Assembly (NCBI RefSeq): GCF_048820935.1
Contig: NZ_JBMERD010000005.1
Coordinates: forward strand, 135,976-199,975
DNA: 64,000 bases
Origin: Algicoccus sp048820935
GTDB taxonomy: Bacteria > Pseudomonadota > Gammaproteobacteria > Burkholderiales > Burkholderiaceae_B
Reading direction: 5' to 3'
Numbering within the stretch: the first letter of the stretch is position 1; each line of letters begins with the position of its first letter. The notes beneath the pieces were generated by a model. It was not told the origin of the DNA, made no database searches, and worked only from the letters and a program-made list of their open reading frames with translations. Below, one piece after another: positions 7,756 through 17,602 of this stretch. The translations under genes were made by a program, and so were the position numbers.

Positions 7756-9402
7756 TTACATGTTGCTGTAGACCGGTCCCTCACCACCCTGTGGCGCAAC
7801 CCAGACGATGTTTTGTGTCGGATCCTTGATGTCACAGGTCTTACAGTGCACACAGTTTTGTGCATTGATCTGTAACTGATCTTCACCGCCTTCGTTCTTA
7901 ATGAACTCGTAGACGCCGGCCGGACAGTAGCGCTGCTCAGGTCCAGCATATTTTGCCAGGTTGATGCGTACAGGCACTGTGGGATCTTTGAGCGTCAGGT
8001 GGATGGGCTCATCTTCCTCATGGTTGGTGTTTGAGATGAACACGGAACTTAAGCGATCAAATGTGAGTTTGCCATCCGGTTTTGGATACTCAATCTTCAC
8101 ACACTGATCAGCAGGCTTGAGGTAAACATGATCAGGTTTGTCGCGGTGAATTGTCCAAGGAATATTGCCGCGCAACAGCCACTGCTCAATACCCGTCATC
8201 ACGGTGGCGACCGTGCGACCTTTCTTAAACCATTGCTTGAAGTTACGTGCTTTGTTGAGTTCGGTGTGCAACCAAGATTGCTCAAAAGCAACTGGGTATG
8301 CACTGAGTTCGTCGTATTCGCGACCCGCTTGCAAAGCTTCAAACGCAGCATCTGCCGCCATCATGCCAGTTTTAATGGCAGCGTGACTTCCTTTGATTCG
8401 GGATGCATTCAAGAAACCGGCTTCACAGCCCACCATCGCGCCACCTGGGAAGACCAGTTTGGGCAATGACAGCAAGCCACCCGCTGTAATGGCGCGAGCA
8501 CCATATGAAATGCGCTTACCGCCTTCAAATGTGCCACGAATGGCTGGATGTGTTTTATAGCGCTGGAACTCTTCAAAAGGAGAGAGCCATGGGTTGGCAT
8601 AATCCAAACCAACGACCATACCCACTGCGACCAGATTGTCTTTCAAGTGATATAGGAAAGAGCCACCATAGGTGTCTGCATCTAGCGGCCAGCCGGCGGT
8701 GTGAATGACCAATCCGGGCTGGGATTTGGCAGGATCGATTTCCCACAGTTCTTTAATCCCAATACCGTAGCTCTGAGGATCGCGATTTTTATCGAGATCA
8801 AATTTTTCGATGAGTTGACGACCCAGTTGGCCACGCGCACCTTCCGCAAAAATGGTGTATTTGGCTAAAAGTGCCATACCACGTTGATAGTTGGGGCCTG
8901 GTTCACCATCGCGACCCACACCCATGTCACCGGTGGCCACACCAATGACGCGGTTTTGATCGTCATAGAGGACTTCGGTTGCCGCAAAGCCTGGGAAGAT
9001 CTCAACACCCAGTGCTTCGGCTTGTTCACCTAACCAGCGTGTGACCTGACCCAGGCTCACAATGTAGTTACCTACGTTGTGAAAGCAAGGGGGCAGCAGC
9101 CAGTTGGGTGTGGTTTTTTCACCGGATTCACTGAGAAACATGAACTTGTCTTCAGTCACTGGCGTATCGAGCGGTGCGCCTTTCTCTTTCCAATCCGGAA
9201 TTAATTCTGTCAACGCTCCGGGGTCCATGACGGCACCAGAAAGAATGTGCGCGCCGACTTCAGCCCCTTTTTCCAGAACACAGACGTTGATTTCCTGTTC
9301 TTTCTCTTCGGCGAGTTGTTTCAGACGAATGGCTGTGGCTAGTCCAGCAGGACCACCGCCCACAATAACCACGTCATAATCCATCGATTCTCTATCTGTC
9401 AT
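7756..9402 (-). CDS. Electron transfer flavoprotein-ubiquinone oxidoreductase
   Basis: A 548-residue flavoprotein that passes electrons from ETF (reduced by acyl-CoA and other dehydrogenases) to ubiquinone at the inner membrane. The FAD-binding GGGPAG motif lies at about residues 15-20. The [4Fe-4S] ligands are C493 in RYCPAG and C517, C520 and C523 in CVHCKTC, the ETF-QO signature. Length matches the family (about 550). The start at 9402 has GGGG/GGGAAA upstream. It is a single-gene unit with its own terminator. The etfAB genes are not in the window. Confidence 0.95.
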   Translation of the reverse strand: MTDRESMDYDVVIVGGGPAGLATAIRLKQLAEEKEQEINVCVLEKGAEVGAHILSGAVMDPGALTELIPDWKEKGAPLDTPVTEDKFMFLSESGEKTTPNWLLPPCFHNVGNYIVSLGQVTRWLGEQAEALGVEIFPGFAATEVLYDDQNRVIGVATGDMGVGRDGEPGPNYQRGMALLAKYTIFAEGARGQLGRQLIEKFDLDKNRDPQSYGIGIKELWEIDPAKSQPGLVIHTAGWPLDADTYGGSFLYHLKDNLVAVGMVVGLDYANPWLSPFEEFQRYKTHPAIRGTFEGGKRISYGARAITAGGLLSLPKLVFPGGAMVGCEAGFLNASRIKGSHAAIKTGMMAADAAFEALQAGREYDELSAYPVAFEQSWLHTELNKARNFKQWFKKGRTVATVMTGIEQWLLRGNIPWTIHRDKPDHVYLKPADQCVKIEYPKPDGKLTFDRLSSVFISNTNHEEDEPIHLTLKDPTVPVRINLAKYAGPEQRYCPAGVYEFIKNEGGEDQLQINAQNCVHCKTCDIKDPTQNIVWVAPQGGEGPVYSNM

Positions 9403-9647
9403 CGAGATTTCCCCGTTCTTGTCTCAAGATACACAAGTGTTTGATTGTATGGCACGAAATCACCTTAGTGTGCAGAAAGAGCCTTGTTATCTTCTTAAGC
9501 GCGTGTTTTGCTGTACAGGTGCTCAATGTGCCATCAGAGTATAAAAGCAATCTTTATAGTCCGTTTTTAGGTCAGAATGAGTGATCAGTCAATTTGAAAT
9601 CAATTTGAAAAACTAAAACCAATGAGCTTATAAGGAGAATGCAAGAC
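9403..9647. other. Divergent intergenic region, ETF-QO / thioesterase
   Basis: This region contains the promoters of two divergent genes. No clear operator was recognised. The ribosome site AGGAG at 9633-9637 decides the thioesterase start: it is too close to the ATG at 9639 and well placed for the ATG at 9648. Confidence 0.4.
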
Positions 9648-10085
9648 ATGAGTGAGCGATTGATGCAGGTGGGTGACAGTTACGAAGTCGATGTGCCGAT
9701 GCGCTGGGCGGATGCGGACATGATGCAGCACCTGAATAACGTCATGTATTTTCGGTATATGGAGCAAGCGCGAGTTGAATTGGTCGACATCTGCGGGATT
9801 CGCGAAACGCCTCAGTATGGCTTCGTGGTGGCGCATTGTTCCTGTGATTTTTTGAAACCCGTTTTATATCCGGCTACGATCCGTGTGCGCATGGTGATTG
9901 AACGCGTTGGACGTTCAAGCTTTGACCATCAAGTTGAAATGCGCCTAGCAGATGATCCTGAAAACACGCTCTACGCCACGGGTCGCGTGGTGATGGTGAT
10001 GGTTGAAAAAGAGACTGGACGCTCAGTTGCATTACCGGAATCTTTACTGACTCGTTTGGGTCGACTAATGCAACCGACAGCTTAA
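9648..10085 (+). CDS. Acyl-CoA thioesterase, 4HBT hotdog family
   Basis: A 145-residue single hotdog domain. The motif RWADADMMQHLNN contains the catalytic Asp region of 4-hydroxybenzoyl-CoA thioesterase-like enzymes, followed by the long central helix YMEQARVELVD. Family members hydrolyse acyl-CoA thioesters; the substrate here cannot be told. The start at 9648 (MSERLMQV) is chosen from the ribosome-site spacing. It sits upstream of a CoA transferase operon, which fits a role in acyl-CoA turnover, but 157 bases separate it from the next gene. Confidence 0.85.
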   Translation: MSERLMQVGDSYEVDVPMRWADADMMQHLNNVMYFRYMEQARVELVDICGIRETPQYGFVVAHCSCDFLKPVLYPATIRVRMVIERVGRSSFDHQVEMRLADDPENTLYATGRVVMVMVEKETGRSVALPESLLTRLGRLMQPTA

Positions 10086-10242
10086 GTCTTGCGTACACAG
10101 GCTTGTTCGAATGATTTCTGACGGATCAAGCTACACTAGAATCTGAACTCAATGTTCAGGATAGAACTTGCTCAGAGTGATGTGATCACGCGTCAGACTA
10201 TCGACATCGAGATCGGTCTTTCTGAGCCAACTGGAGCGCTGT

Positions 10243-10953
10243 ATGAATAAAGTGTATGGTAGTGCGGCTGAAGCACTGGCGGATGTGGTTCGTGATGGGC
10301 AAACCATTGCAGTCGGCGGATTTGGATTGTGTGGGATTCCTGAAGCACTGATTGAAGCTTTAAAAGAATCTCAAGTCAAAGAGCTGACATGCATCAGTAA
10401 CAATGCGGGCGTGGATGATTTTGGTTTAGGTCTTCTTCTACAAACGCGCCAGATTCGTAAGATGATTGCTTCTTATGTGGGCGAGAACAAAGAGTTCGAG
10501 CGTCAATATCTGGCCGGTGAGCTTGAACTGGAATTTAATCCACAAGGCACATTGGCTGAACGGCTCAGAGCCGGAGGTTGTGGGATTCCTGCTTTTTTTA
10601 CAAAGACTGGGGTCGGAACCATTGTGGCAGAAGGCAAGCCCACGCAAGAGTTTGATGGTGAGACCTACGTGATGGAACGTGCACTCGTGCCTGATGTGTC
10701 TTTGTCAAAAGCCTACATGGCTGATCGCAGTGGCAACCTCATTTACCGTAAAACAGCGCGTAACTTCAACCCGAATGTGGCGATGGCTGGCAAAGTGTCG
10801 ATCGTTGAAGTCGAGAAGATTGTGGAGAACGGCGAGATTGACCCGGATCACGTTCATTTGCCAGGTATTTATGTCAATCGAATTGTGCTGAACTCCAATC
10901 CTGAAAAGCGCATTGAACAGCGCACGATTCGGACTGGCAATTCACAGGAGTAA
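10243..10953 (+). CDS. scoA: 3-oxoacid CoA-transferase (SCOT), subunit A
   Basis: A 236-residue alpha subunit that moves CoA from succinyl-CoA to acetoacetate or another 3-oxoacid. The family signatures are visible: GGFGLCGIPEALIEAL near the N-terminus, SNNAGVDDFGLGLLL, and SYVGENKEFERQYLAGELE. These resemble succinyl-CoA:3-ketoacid transferases more than the pcaI or butyrate types, though substrate choice cannot be proved by eye. The ATG follows GGAG. Subunit B starts 5 bases after the stop, so the two are cotranslated parts of one enzyme. Confidence 0.92.
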   Translation: MNKVYGSAAEALADVVRDGQTIAVGGFGLCGIPEALIEALKESQVKELTCISNNAGVDDFGLGLLLQTRQIRKMIASYVGENKEFERQYLAGELELEFNPQGTLAERLRAGGCGIPAFFTKTGVGTIVAEGKPTQEFDGETYVMERALVPDVSLSKAYMADRSGNLIYRKTARNFNPNVAMAGKVSIVEVEKIVENGEIDPDHVHLPGIYVNRIVLNSNPEKRIEQRTIRTGNSQE

Positions 10954-10958
10954 AGAAC

Positions 10959-11612
10959 ATGGCATGGACAAGGGATGAAATGGCTGCACGTGCAGCCCGT
11001 GAGTTGGAAGATGGGTTTTATGTCAACTTAGGAATCGGTATGCCAACGTTAGTGGCAAACCATGTACCTGATGGGGTTGAGGTTTGGCTCCAATCGGAAA
11101 ATGGTTTGCTGGGGATTGGCCCATTCCCAACTGAAGATGAAATTGATGCGGACTTGATTAATGCCGGTAAGCAGACAGTGACGACTTTACCTGGCTCGTC
11201 ACTTTTTTCTTCAGCCGATTCGTTTGGCATGATCCGGGGTGGCAAGATTGATTTGGCGATTCTGGGCGGTATGCAGGTCTCAGAAAAAGGCGATCTGGCC
11301 AACTGGATGATTCCTGGCAAGATGGTTAAAGGCATGGGCGGTGCCATGGATCTGGTGGCTGGTGTCAGTCGTGTGGTGGTGATAATGGATCATGTGGCCG
11401 CGAAAAAAGACGGCACAGTTGATCTTAAAATCTTGCCCGAATGCACATTGCCTTTGACTGGCTTGGGTGTTGTGGATCTCATCATTACGGATCTGGGGGT
11501 GATGGAAGTCACAGACAATGGTTTGAAATTGGTCGAATTGGCGCCAGGCGTGACGGTTGAAGAAATTCAACAAAAAACGTCCGCAAAACTAGATGTTAGT
11601 GCGGTGGCCTAA
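10959..11612 (+). CDS. scoB: 3-oxoacid CoA-transferase (SCOT), subunit B
   Basis: A 217-residue beta subunit. The catalytic glutamate that forms the CoA thioester is E47 in the SENG motif (LQSENGLLGIGPFP). Downstream, GGKIDLAILGGMQVSEKGDL and a GGAMDLV segment match SCOT family consensus. The gene follows subunit A by 5 bases and is followed by an aminopeptidase gene 6 bases later, so three genes may share a transcript. Together with the thiolases in the window it would let the cell use acetoacetate or 3-hydroxybutyrate. Confidence 0.93.
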   Translation: MAWTRDEMAARAARELEDGFYVNLGIGMPTLVANHVPDGVEVWLQSENGLLGIGPFPTEDEIDADLINAGKQTVTTLPGSSLFSSADSFGMIRGGKIDLAILGGMQVSEKGDLANWMIPGKMVKGMGGAMDLVAGVSRVVVIMDHVAAKKDGTVDLKILPECTLPLTGLGVVDLIITDLGVMEVTDNGLKLVELAPGVTVEEIQQKTSAKLDVSAVA

Positions 11613-11618
11613 TTCAGT

Positions 11619-13424
11619 ATGCCCAACGTAAATCTGTACCGTGAGCGCCTGACTTGTTTACGTCAGGCGATGGCTCAGGCAGGTGCTGATGCCTGTCTGA
11701 TCCTGTCTGCTGACCCACATGCATCAGAGTACTTGCCTGAGTTTTGGCAGAACCGCGCTTGGTTAACAGGTTTTACCGGTTCGGCAGGAACTGCCGTTGT
11801 AACTGAGCAGGAAGCCCGCTTGTGGGTCGATAGCCGTTATTGGATTGCAGCTGAAAAAGCCCTATCAGGTAGCGGATTTGTGATGGAAAAAGCCCAAGGC
11901 AATCCGCAACAAGCTGCGATTGAATGGTTAACGCAGTCTCTTGGCAATCAAGGGGTTGTGGCAATTGATGCGCAAACCCTGACGCTTGCGCAACAAATTC
12001 ATTTAAACGATCAGTTAAAGCCAATCGAGGGACAAATCAAAGATGTGGATTTGTTCGCTGACATCTGGACTGATCGTCCTGAATTACCGCAGCAGCCGAT
12101 TTATGCCTTAACGCCAGAAGTGGCCGCGCGAAGTCGCGCAGACAAAATTGCATTGGTGCGCACCAAAATGCAGACTAAAGGTGCGACACATCATTTAATC
12201 AGCGCGTTGGATGATATCGCCTGGCTGATGAATCTGCGTGGCCGTGATGTGCCATTTAATCCAGTTTTTCTGTCACACGTGTTGCTTGATGCGCAATCGG
12301 CCACTTTGTTTACCCAGCTCAGTAAATTGAGTCCGGCGTTGATTGAGCAATTGGCGGCTGATGGTGTTCAAGTGCAGCCCTATGAAAACATTCATTCGGT
12401 TTTGTCACAGTTATTGGCTGATGACGTGTTGCTGGTCGATCCGAATAAGGTTGTGGCATCGCTCATGAACGCGGTTTGTGCGCAAACAGTGCATGCATTA
12501 AACCCAACAACCACGCTCAAGGCCCGTAAAACAACGGCTGAAATGACCAATTGGCGACGTGTGATGCGTCACGATGGTGCGGCACTGTGTGAGTTTTTTG
12601 CGTGGCTCGAGCATGCCATTGCTGAGCGTAGTCAACAGTGGCTTACCGAAATCATGGTGGATGAGGTTTTAACATCTTGTCGGGCGAGTCAGCCTGGCTT
12701 TGTGTCTAGAAGCTTTGCGACGATTGCGGCTTTTGGGGCCAATGCTGCGATGCCTCATTACATGGCGACACAGAAGTCGAATACGCGTATTCACGGCCAT
12801 GGCTTGTTGCTCATCGATTCCGGTGGGCAGTACGAGGGCGGTACAACTGACATCACACGGATGGTGCCTGTTGGCAATTTGTCTCGCGCGCAGCGAGAGG
12901 ACTGCACAGCGGTTTTGCAGGGCATGATTGCGTTGTCACGTTTGCGAGTACCACAAGGCACACCGGCTGGATTGATCGATGCCGTTGCGCGTGCACCGTT
13001 ATGGGCACGATTGGTGGACTATGGTCACGGAACGGGTCATGGTGTCGGTTACTTCCTGAATGTTCATGAAGGACCACAAAGTATTTCGTATCGGGCACCG
13101 ATCGTGCCTGAGGCAGGTTTGCAACCAGGTATGGTGACATCCAATGAGCCTGGTCTTTATCGGGTGAGCCATTGGGGTGTTCGGATAGAAAATCTGCTGC
13201 ACTGCCAGGCTGCAGGTGACAGTGAGTTTGGTAGTTTTGTTGAGTTTGAAACGCTGACGCTTTGCCCAATTGATACGCGCTGTTTATTGCCCGAATTGAT
13301 GCGCCCTGATGAGATTGAGTGGCTAAATGCCTATCATGCTGAAGTACGGGGTCAGCTTGAATCGTTAGTGAGTGATGATGCTTTAGAGTGGTTGCTGGAA
13401 AGAACGCAGCCACTATCGGTATAA
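11619..13424 (+). CDS. Aminopeptidase P family protein (M24, three-domain type)
   Basis: A 601-residue Xaa-Pro aminopeptidase of the long, eukaryote-like type: two N-terminal creatinase-like domains followed by the pita-bread catalytic domain and an M24 C-terminal tail. The five metal ligands are all present: D400 (LIDSGG), D411 (GTTD), H474 (GTGHGVGYF), E510 (NEPGLY) and E524 (RIENLL). It cleaves the N-terminal residue when proline is second. It begins 6 bases after scoB, so it may be cotranscribed. The next gene, pyrG, starts 40 bases later. Confidence 0.92.
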   Translation: MPNVNLYRERLTCLRQAMAQAGADACLILSADPHASEYLPEFWQNRAWLTGFTGSAGTAVVTEQEARLWVDSRYWIAAEKALSGSGFVMEKAQGNPQQAAIEWLTQSLGNQGVVAIDAQTLTLAQQIHLNDQLKPIEGQIKDVDLFADIWTDRPELPQQPIYALTPEVAARSRADKIALVRTKMQTKGATHHLISALDDIAWLMNLRGRDVPFNPVFLSHVLLDAQSATLFTQLSKLSPALIEQLAADGVQVQPYENIHSVLSQLLADDVLLVDPNKVVASLMNAVCAQTVHALNPTTTLKARKTTAEMTNWRRVMRHDGAALCEFFAWLEHAIAERSQQWLTEIMVDEVLTSCRASQPGFVSRSFATIAAFGANAAMPHYMATQKSNTRIHGHGLLLIDSGGQYEGGTTDITRMVPVGNLSRAQREDCTAVLQGMIALSRLRVPQGTPAGLIDAVARAPLWARLVDYGHGTGHGVGYFLNVHEGPQSISYRAPIVPEAGLQPGMVTSNEPGLYRVSHWGVRIENLLHCQAAGDSEFGSFVEFETLTLCPIDTRCLLPELMRPDEIEWLNAYHAEVRGQLESLVSDDALEWLLERTQPLSV

Positions 13425-13464
13425 TTTCAATTTCCCACGAGCGCCCTTAAGTGGCGTGCCTTCT

Positions 13465-15117
13465 ATGACCAAATATGTTTTTGTAACCGGTGGAGTGGTT
13501 TCTTCACTGGGTAAGGGGATTGCAGCAGCTTCTTTAGGCGCGATTTTAGAGTCGCGCGGACTGCATGTCACCCTCATGAAATTGGATCCGTATATCAACG
13601 TAGATCCCGGCACCATGAGCCCGTTCCAGCATGGTGAGGTTTTTGTGACCGAAGATGGTGCAGAAACTGACCTGGATCTAGGGCATTATGAGCGTTTCAT
13701 CTCCGCCAAGATGCGCAAATCTAACAACTTTACAGCAGGCCAGATTTATGAATCGGTGCTGCGTAAAGAACGTCGTGGCGATTATCTGGGTAAAACGGTT
13801 CAGGTAATTCCACACATTACCAATGAGATTCAGGATTTCATTGTTCGTGGTGCTAGCGCGGCCTGGGACGGTGAGGCAGATGTTGCGATTGTTGAGATTG
13901 GTGGTACGGTTGGTGACATTGAATCGTTGCCGTTTTTGGAAGCCGTGCGCCAGATGAGTCTACGTTTGGGACGTAATCAAGCTGCTTTTGTACATCTGAC
14001 ATTGGTACCTTATATCGCCACCGCAGGTGAACTCAAAACCAAGCCCACGCAACATTCTGTTCAGAAATTGCGTGAAATAGGAATCACGCCACATGCCTTG
14101 TTGTGTCGTGCAGATCGTCCTATCCCGGACGATGAACGTTCCAAGATTTCCATGTTTTCTAATGTGCCATTGGATGCTGTGATCTCTGTCTGGGATGCAG
14201 GCTCGATTTATGAGATTCCAGGCATGTTGCATGAGCAAGGACTCGACAGTTTGATTTGTGATGCGCTGGCCTTGAGTCCACCACCTGCTGATCTGACCGT
14301 CTGGGAAGAGCTGGTTGAGGCCTTAAATAATCCCGAGCGTGAAATTCAGATAGCGATGGTCGGTAAATACGTTGATTTGACAGAATCTTACAAATCACTG
14401 GCCGAAGCCTTGGTGCACGCAGGGATTCATGCACGCACACGCGTCAATGTCAGTTACATTGACTCGGAGGATATCGAGGCACAGGGGACTGATTTACTGA
14501 GTGGTTTTGATGCGATTCTAGTGCCTGGCGGATTTGGTAAGCGTGGGACAGAAGGTAAGATTTCAGCGATTCAATACGCCCGAGAAAATCAAGTGCCTTA
14601 TCTGGGGATTTGTCTGGGCATGCAATTGGCCGTGGTGGAGTTCGCACGCCATGTGGCCGGTCTGGAAGGTGCAGGCAGTACCGAATTTGAACCGAATACA
14701 GTTCACCCAGTTGTTGCGCTTATTTCTGAATGGCAAGATGGTGAAGGTCAAATACAGATTCGAGATGAGGATTCCGCACTCGGTGGCACGATGCGCAAAG
14801 GCGCGCAGCGTTGTCCAGTCGTTTCTGGCACATTGGCACATCGTATTTATGGCAATGAGGTCAATGAACGTCACCGTCACCGCTTTGAAATGAATAACGT
14901 CTACGCACCTCGTTTGGAAGAGGCTGGACTGGTGATTAGTGCACGCACACCGACTGAGAATCTGCCTGAAATTGTGGAGCTGCCTGAGCATCCTTGGTAT
15001 ATGGGCGTGCAATTCCATCCAGAGTTCACATCAACACCTCGTGATGGGCACCCACTCTTTAGCAGCTTCGTGGAGGCGGCTACTGCTTATCATTTGAAAA
15101 AAGGTCAATCATCATGA
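13465..15117 (+). CDS. pyrG: CTP synthase (glutamine-hydrolysing)
   Basis: A 550-residue enzyme that makes CTP from UTP with ATP and glutamine. The N-terminal synthase domain begins TKYVFVTGGVVSSLGKGIA. The C-terminal class I glutamine amidotransferase domain has the nucleophile C383 in GICLGMQ and the His/Glu pair in FHPEF near the C-terminus. The ATG at 13465 is chosen over a GTG 9 bases earlier because CTP synthases start at TKYVFVTGG. It overlaps kdsA by 4 bases (ATGA), the standard pyrG-kdsA-eno order of betaproteobacteria. Confidence 0.96.
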   Translation: MTKYVFVTGGVVSSLGKGIAAASLGAILESRGLHVTLMKLDPYINVDPGTMSPFQHGEVFVTEDGAETDLDLGHYERFISAKMRKSNNFTAGQIYESVLRKERRGDYLGKTVQVIPHITNEIQDFIVRGASAAWDGEADVAIVEIGGTVGDIESLPFLEAVRQMSLRLGRNQAAFVHLTLVPYIATAGELKTKPTQHSVQKLREIGITPHALLCRADRPIPDDERSKISMFSNVPLDAVISVWDAGSIYEIPGMLHEQGLDSLICDALALSPPPADLTVWEELVEALNNPEREIQIAMVGKYVDLTESYKSLAEALVHAGIHARTRVNVSYIDSEDIEAQGTDLLSGFDAILVPGGFGKRGTEGKISAIQYARENQVPYLGICLGMQLAVVEFARHVAGLEGAGSTEFEPNTVHPVVALISEWQDGEGQIQIRDEDSALGGTMRKGAQRCPVVSGTLAHRIYGNEVNERHRHRFEMNNVYAPRLEEAGLVISARTPTENLPEIVELPEHPWYMGVQFHPEFTSTPRDGHPLFSSFVEAATAYHLKKGQSS

Positions 15118-15971
15118 AAATAGCGGGTTTTGAAGTGGGTCTAACCCAGCCGTTTTTCTTGATTGCTGGGCCATGTGTGATTGAGTCTCGCCAATTGGCG
15201 TTTGAAACCGCGCAGGCTCTTAAAGAACTGACGGCCGAATTGGGCATTCCTTTTATCTACAAGAGTTCGTTTGATAAAGCCAATCGCAGTTCGGGTGCTT
15301 CCTATCGAGGGCCTGGGATGGACGAAGGTCTACGTATTTTGGCCGATGTGCGTGAAGCATTTGATGTGCCAGTGCTAACAGATGTGCATGATATCGAACA
15401 GGTGAAAGCCGCAGCAGATGTGGTGGATGTAATTCAAACGCCAGCATTTCTGTGCCGCCAGACTGATTTTATTGAAGCTTGTGCAGTGAGTGGTAAACCG
15501 GTCAATATCAAGAAAGGGCAGTTTCTGGCACCTGGTGATATGAAGCAAGTCGTTGCGAAGGCCCGTGCGGCGGCGCAACGAGCAAATTTGCCTGAACAAA
15601 TCATGGTCTGTGAGCGTGGCGTCTCTTTTGGGTATAACAACCTTGTATCCGATATGCGTTCATTAGCCATCATGCGCGAGACAGACTGCCCGGTGGTTTT
15701 TGATGCGACGCATTCGGTTCAGTTGCCCGGTGGACAAGGGACGTCTTCAGGTGGTCAAAGTGAATTTGTGCCTGTCTTGGCGCGAGCAGCTGTGGCAGCC
15801 GGAATTTCTGGGCTTTTTATGGAAACCCATCCCAACCCCGAAGAGGCTTTGTCTGATGGGCCCAATGCGGTGCCTTTGCATCAGATGAAAGCCTTGTTGC
15901 AGTCTTTACAGGCCATCGATCAGGTGGTTAAGTCTTCAGGGGCTTTGCAAACGGGTCTGCAATTCGATTGA
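15114..15971 (+). CDS. kdsA: 3-deoxy-8-phosphooctulonate (KDO-8-phosphate) synthase
   Basis: A 285-residue class I aldolase-like enzyme that condenses phosphoenolpyruvate with arabinose 5-phosphate, the first step towards Kdo in lipopolysaccharide. The motifs IAGPCVIES near the N-terminus and YKSSFDKANRSS match the family. The C-terminal FMETHPNPEEALSDGPN carries the conserved metal-site residues. Its start overlaps the pyrG stop, so translation is probably coupled. Confidence 0.96.
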   Translation: MKIAGFEVGLTQPFFLIAGPCVIESRQLAFETAQALKELTAELGIPFIYKSSFDKANRSSGASYRGPGMDEGLRILADVREAFDVPVLTDVHDIEQVKAAADVVDVIQTPAFLCRQTDFIEACAVSGKPVNIKKGQFLAPGDMKQVVAKARAAAQRANLPEQIMVCERGVSFGYNNLVSDMRSLAIMRETDCPVVFDATHSVQLPGGQGTSSGGQSEFVPVLARAAVAAGISGLFMETHPNPEEALSDGPNAVPLHQMKALLQSLQAIDQVVKSSGALQTGLQFD

Positions 15972-16018
15972 TTGTTTAATTTGTATTTTGATTGTTTTTT
16001 ACTTCTGGGAATTCTTTT

Positions 16019-17305
16019 ATGAGCGCTATTGTTGACATCATTGGACGTGAGATTCTGGATTCACGTGGTAATCCAACCGTTGAATGTGACGTCTTGTTAG
16101 AGTCTGGAGCCATGGGTCGCGCAGCCGTACCGTCCGGTGCATCCACAGGTACCCGTGAAGCGGTTGAGCTTCGTGACGGTGATGCAAGCCGTTATCTGGG
16201 TAAGGGCGTGCTAAAGGCTGTTGAAAATGTCAATACCGAAATTTCCGAAGCGCTGATCGGTCTTGATGCACAAGAACAAACGTTTGTGGATCATGTTCTC
16301 ATTGAGCTCGATGGTACAGAGAACAAAGAGCGTTTAGGTGCCAATGCTATTTTGGCTGCCAGTATGGCCATTGCCCGAGCAGCAGCAGAAGAAAGCGGTA
16401 TGTCGCTCTATCGTTATTTTGGTGGCAGTGGTCCTATGAGTCTGCCTGTGCCCATGATGAACGTCATCAATGGGGGTGCGCACGCCAATAACTCACTGGA
16501 TATGCAAGAGTTCATGATCATGCCGATCGGTGCAACTTCTTTACGTCAGGCTTTGCAAATGGGTGCAGAAACATTCCATGCGCTTAAAGCTTTGATTGAC
16601 GAACAAGGTATGTCGACTGCCGTGGGTGATGAAGGTGGTTTTGCGCCGAACGTGGCCAGCCATGAAGCCGCCATTGAATTGATCTTGCAAGCCATTGAAC
16701 GCGCAGGCTATGAGCCCGGTACACAAATGGCGCTTGCGCTGGATTGCGCCGCATCCGAATTCTATCGCGACGGTCTGTACCACTTGCGTGGTGAAGGTAA
16801 CTTGAGGCTGTCATCGACAGATTTTGCGAATCTGCTGGCCACCTGGTGTGACAAGTACCCGATTATCTCTGTTGAAGACGGGATGGCCGAAGATGACTGG
16901 GAGGGCTGGAAAACACTGACCGATGTCTTGGGCAAGAAAGTTCAGTTGGTGGGTGACGACTTGTTTGTGACCAACACAAAAATCCTGAAGCAAGGGATTG
17001 ACCAAGGTATCGCAAACTCCATTCTGATTAAAATCAACCAGATTGGTACGTTGACCGAAACCTTTGCAGCGATCGAAATGGCTAAGCGTGCTGGTTATAC
17101 ATCGGTGATTTCACATCGTTCAGGTGAGACCGAGGATTCCACCATTGCCGACATTGCTGTGGCCACCAATGCCATGCAGATTAAAACTGGTTCAATGTCG
17201 CGTTCAGATCGCATGTCTAAATACAATCAGCTTCTGAGAATTGAAGAAGAGTTGTCTGAAGTCGCGACCTATCCAGGTCGAGACGCATTCTACAACTTGC
17301 GTTAA
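16019..17305 (+). CDS. eno: Enolase (phosphopyruvate hydratase)
   Basis: A 428-residue glycolytic enzyme that interconverts 2-phosphoglycerate and phosphoenolpyruvate, and is also a component of the RNA degradosome in some bacteria. It begins MSAIVDIIGREILDSRGNPT. The active-site segment GDEGGFAPN and the C-terminal ILIKINQIGT and SHRSGETED segments (catalytic Lys and phosphate-binding Ser/Arg) are intact. The ATG at 16019 gives the family N-terminus; an upstream in-frame start at 15992 would add nine unlikely residues. It lies 47 bases after kdsA. Confidence 0.96.
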   Translation: MSAIVDIIGREILDSRGNPTVECDVLLESGAMGRAAVPSGASTGTREAVELRDGDASRYLGKGVLKAVENVNTEISEALIGLDAQEQTFVDHVLIELDGTENKERLGANAILAASMAIARAAAEESGMSLYRYFGGSGPMSLPVPMMNVINGGAHANNSLDMQEFMIMPIGATSLRQALQMGAETFHALKALIDEQGMSTAVGDEGGFAPNVASHEAAIELILQAIERAGYEPGTQMALALDCAASEFYRDGLYHLRGEGNLRLSSTDFANLLATWCDKYPIISVEDGMAEDDWEGWKTLTDVLGKKVQLVGDDLFVTNTKILKQGIDQGIANSILIKINQIGTLTETFAAIEMAKRAGYTSVISHRSGETEDSTIADIAVATNAMQIKTGSMSRSDRMSKYNQLLRIEEELSEVATYPGRDAFYNLR

Positions 17306-17319
17306 TTCAGGCCAAGCCC

Positions 17320-17595
17320 ATGCGACTCATCTTCATCGGTGTACTAATCTTGTTTGTGTTGATTCAGTATCCTCTGTGGATGGGTCGTGGTGGCTGGTTT
17401 GAAGTGCTGAAGTTGAGGGAAGAAGTTGCACAAAAACATCAGACGAATGAAGGATTGCGGGCTAGAAATGAAGCCATGCGTGCTGAAGTCGAAGATTTGC
17501 GCAGCGGCACTGAAGCATCAGAAGAAAGAGCTCGTGCCGAATTGGGCTTGATGCACGAACGCGAAGTTTTTATACAAATCGCACCAGCTGATTAA
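17320..17595 (+). CDS. ftsB: Cell division protein FtsB (septum formation initiator)
   Basis: A 91-residue bitopic protein with one N-terminal membrane helix (LIFIGVLILFVLIQYPLW) followed by a coiled coil (about residues 28-70: REEVAQKHQTNEGLRARNEA). In the FtsBLQ complex it signals septal peptidoglycan synthesis. It starts 14 bases after eno; the eno-ftsB pair is common in beta- and gammaproteobacteria. The stop codon is only 7 bases from that of the convergent TadE-like gene. Confidence 0.93.
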   Translation: MRLIFIGVLILFVLIQYPLWMGRGGWFEVLKLREEVAQKHQTNEGLRARNEAMRAEVEDLRSGTEASEERARAELGLMHEREVFIQIAPAD

Positions 17596-17602
17596 AGTTC
17601 GA

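Noticed and set aside
10243..11612. Possibility of a beta-ketoadipate pathway (pcaIJ) transferase
   Set aside because: No pca genes are nearby, and the subunit motifs resemble SCOT better. Kept only as a lesser alternative.
12853..13413. 186-codon minus-strand open frame
   Set aside because: Antisense to the metal-binding region of the aminopeptidase P gene. No domain or ribosome site.
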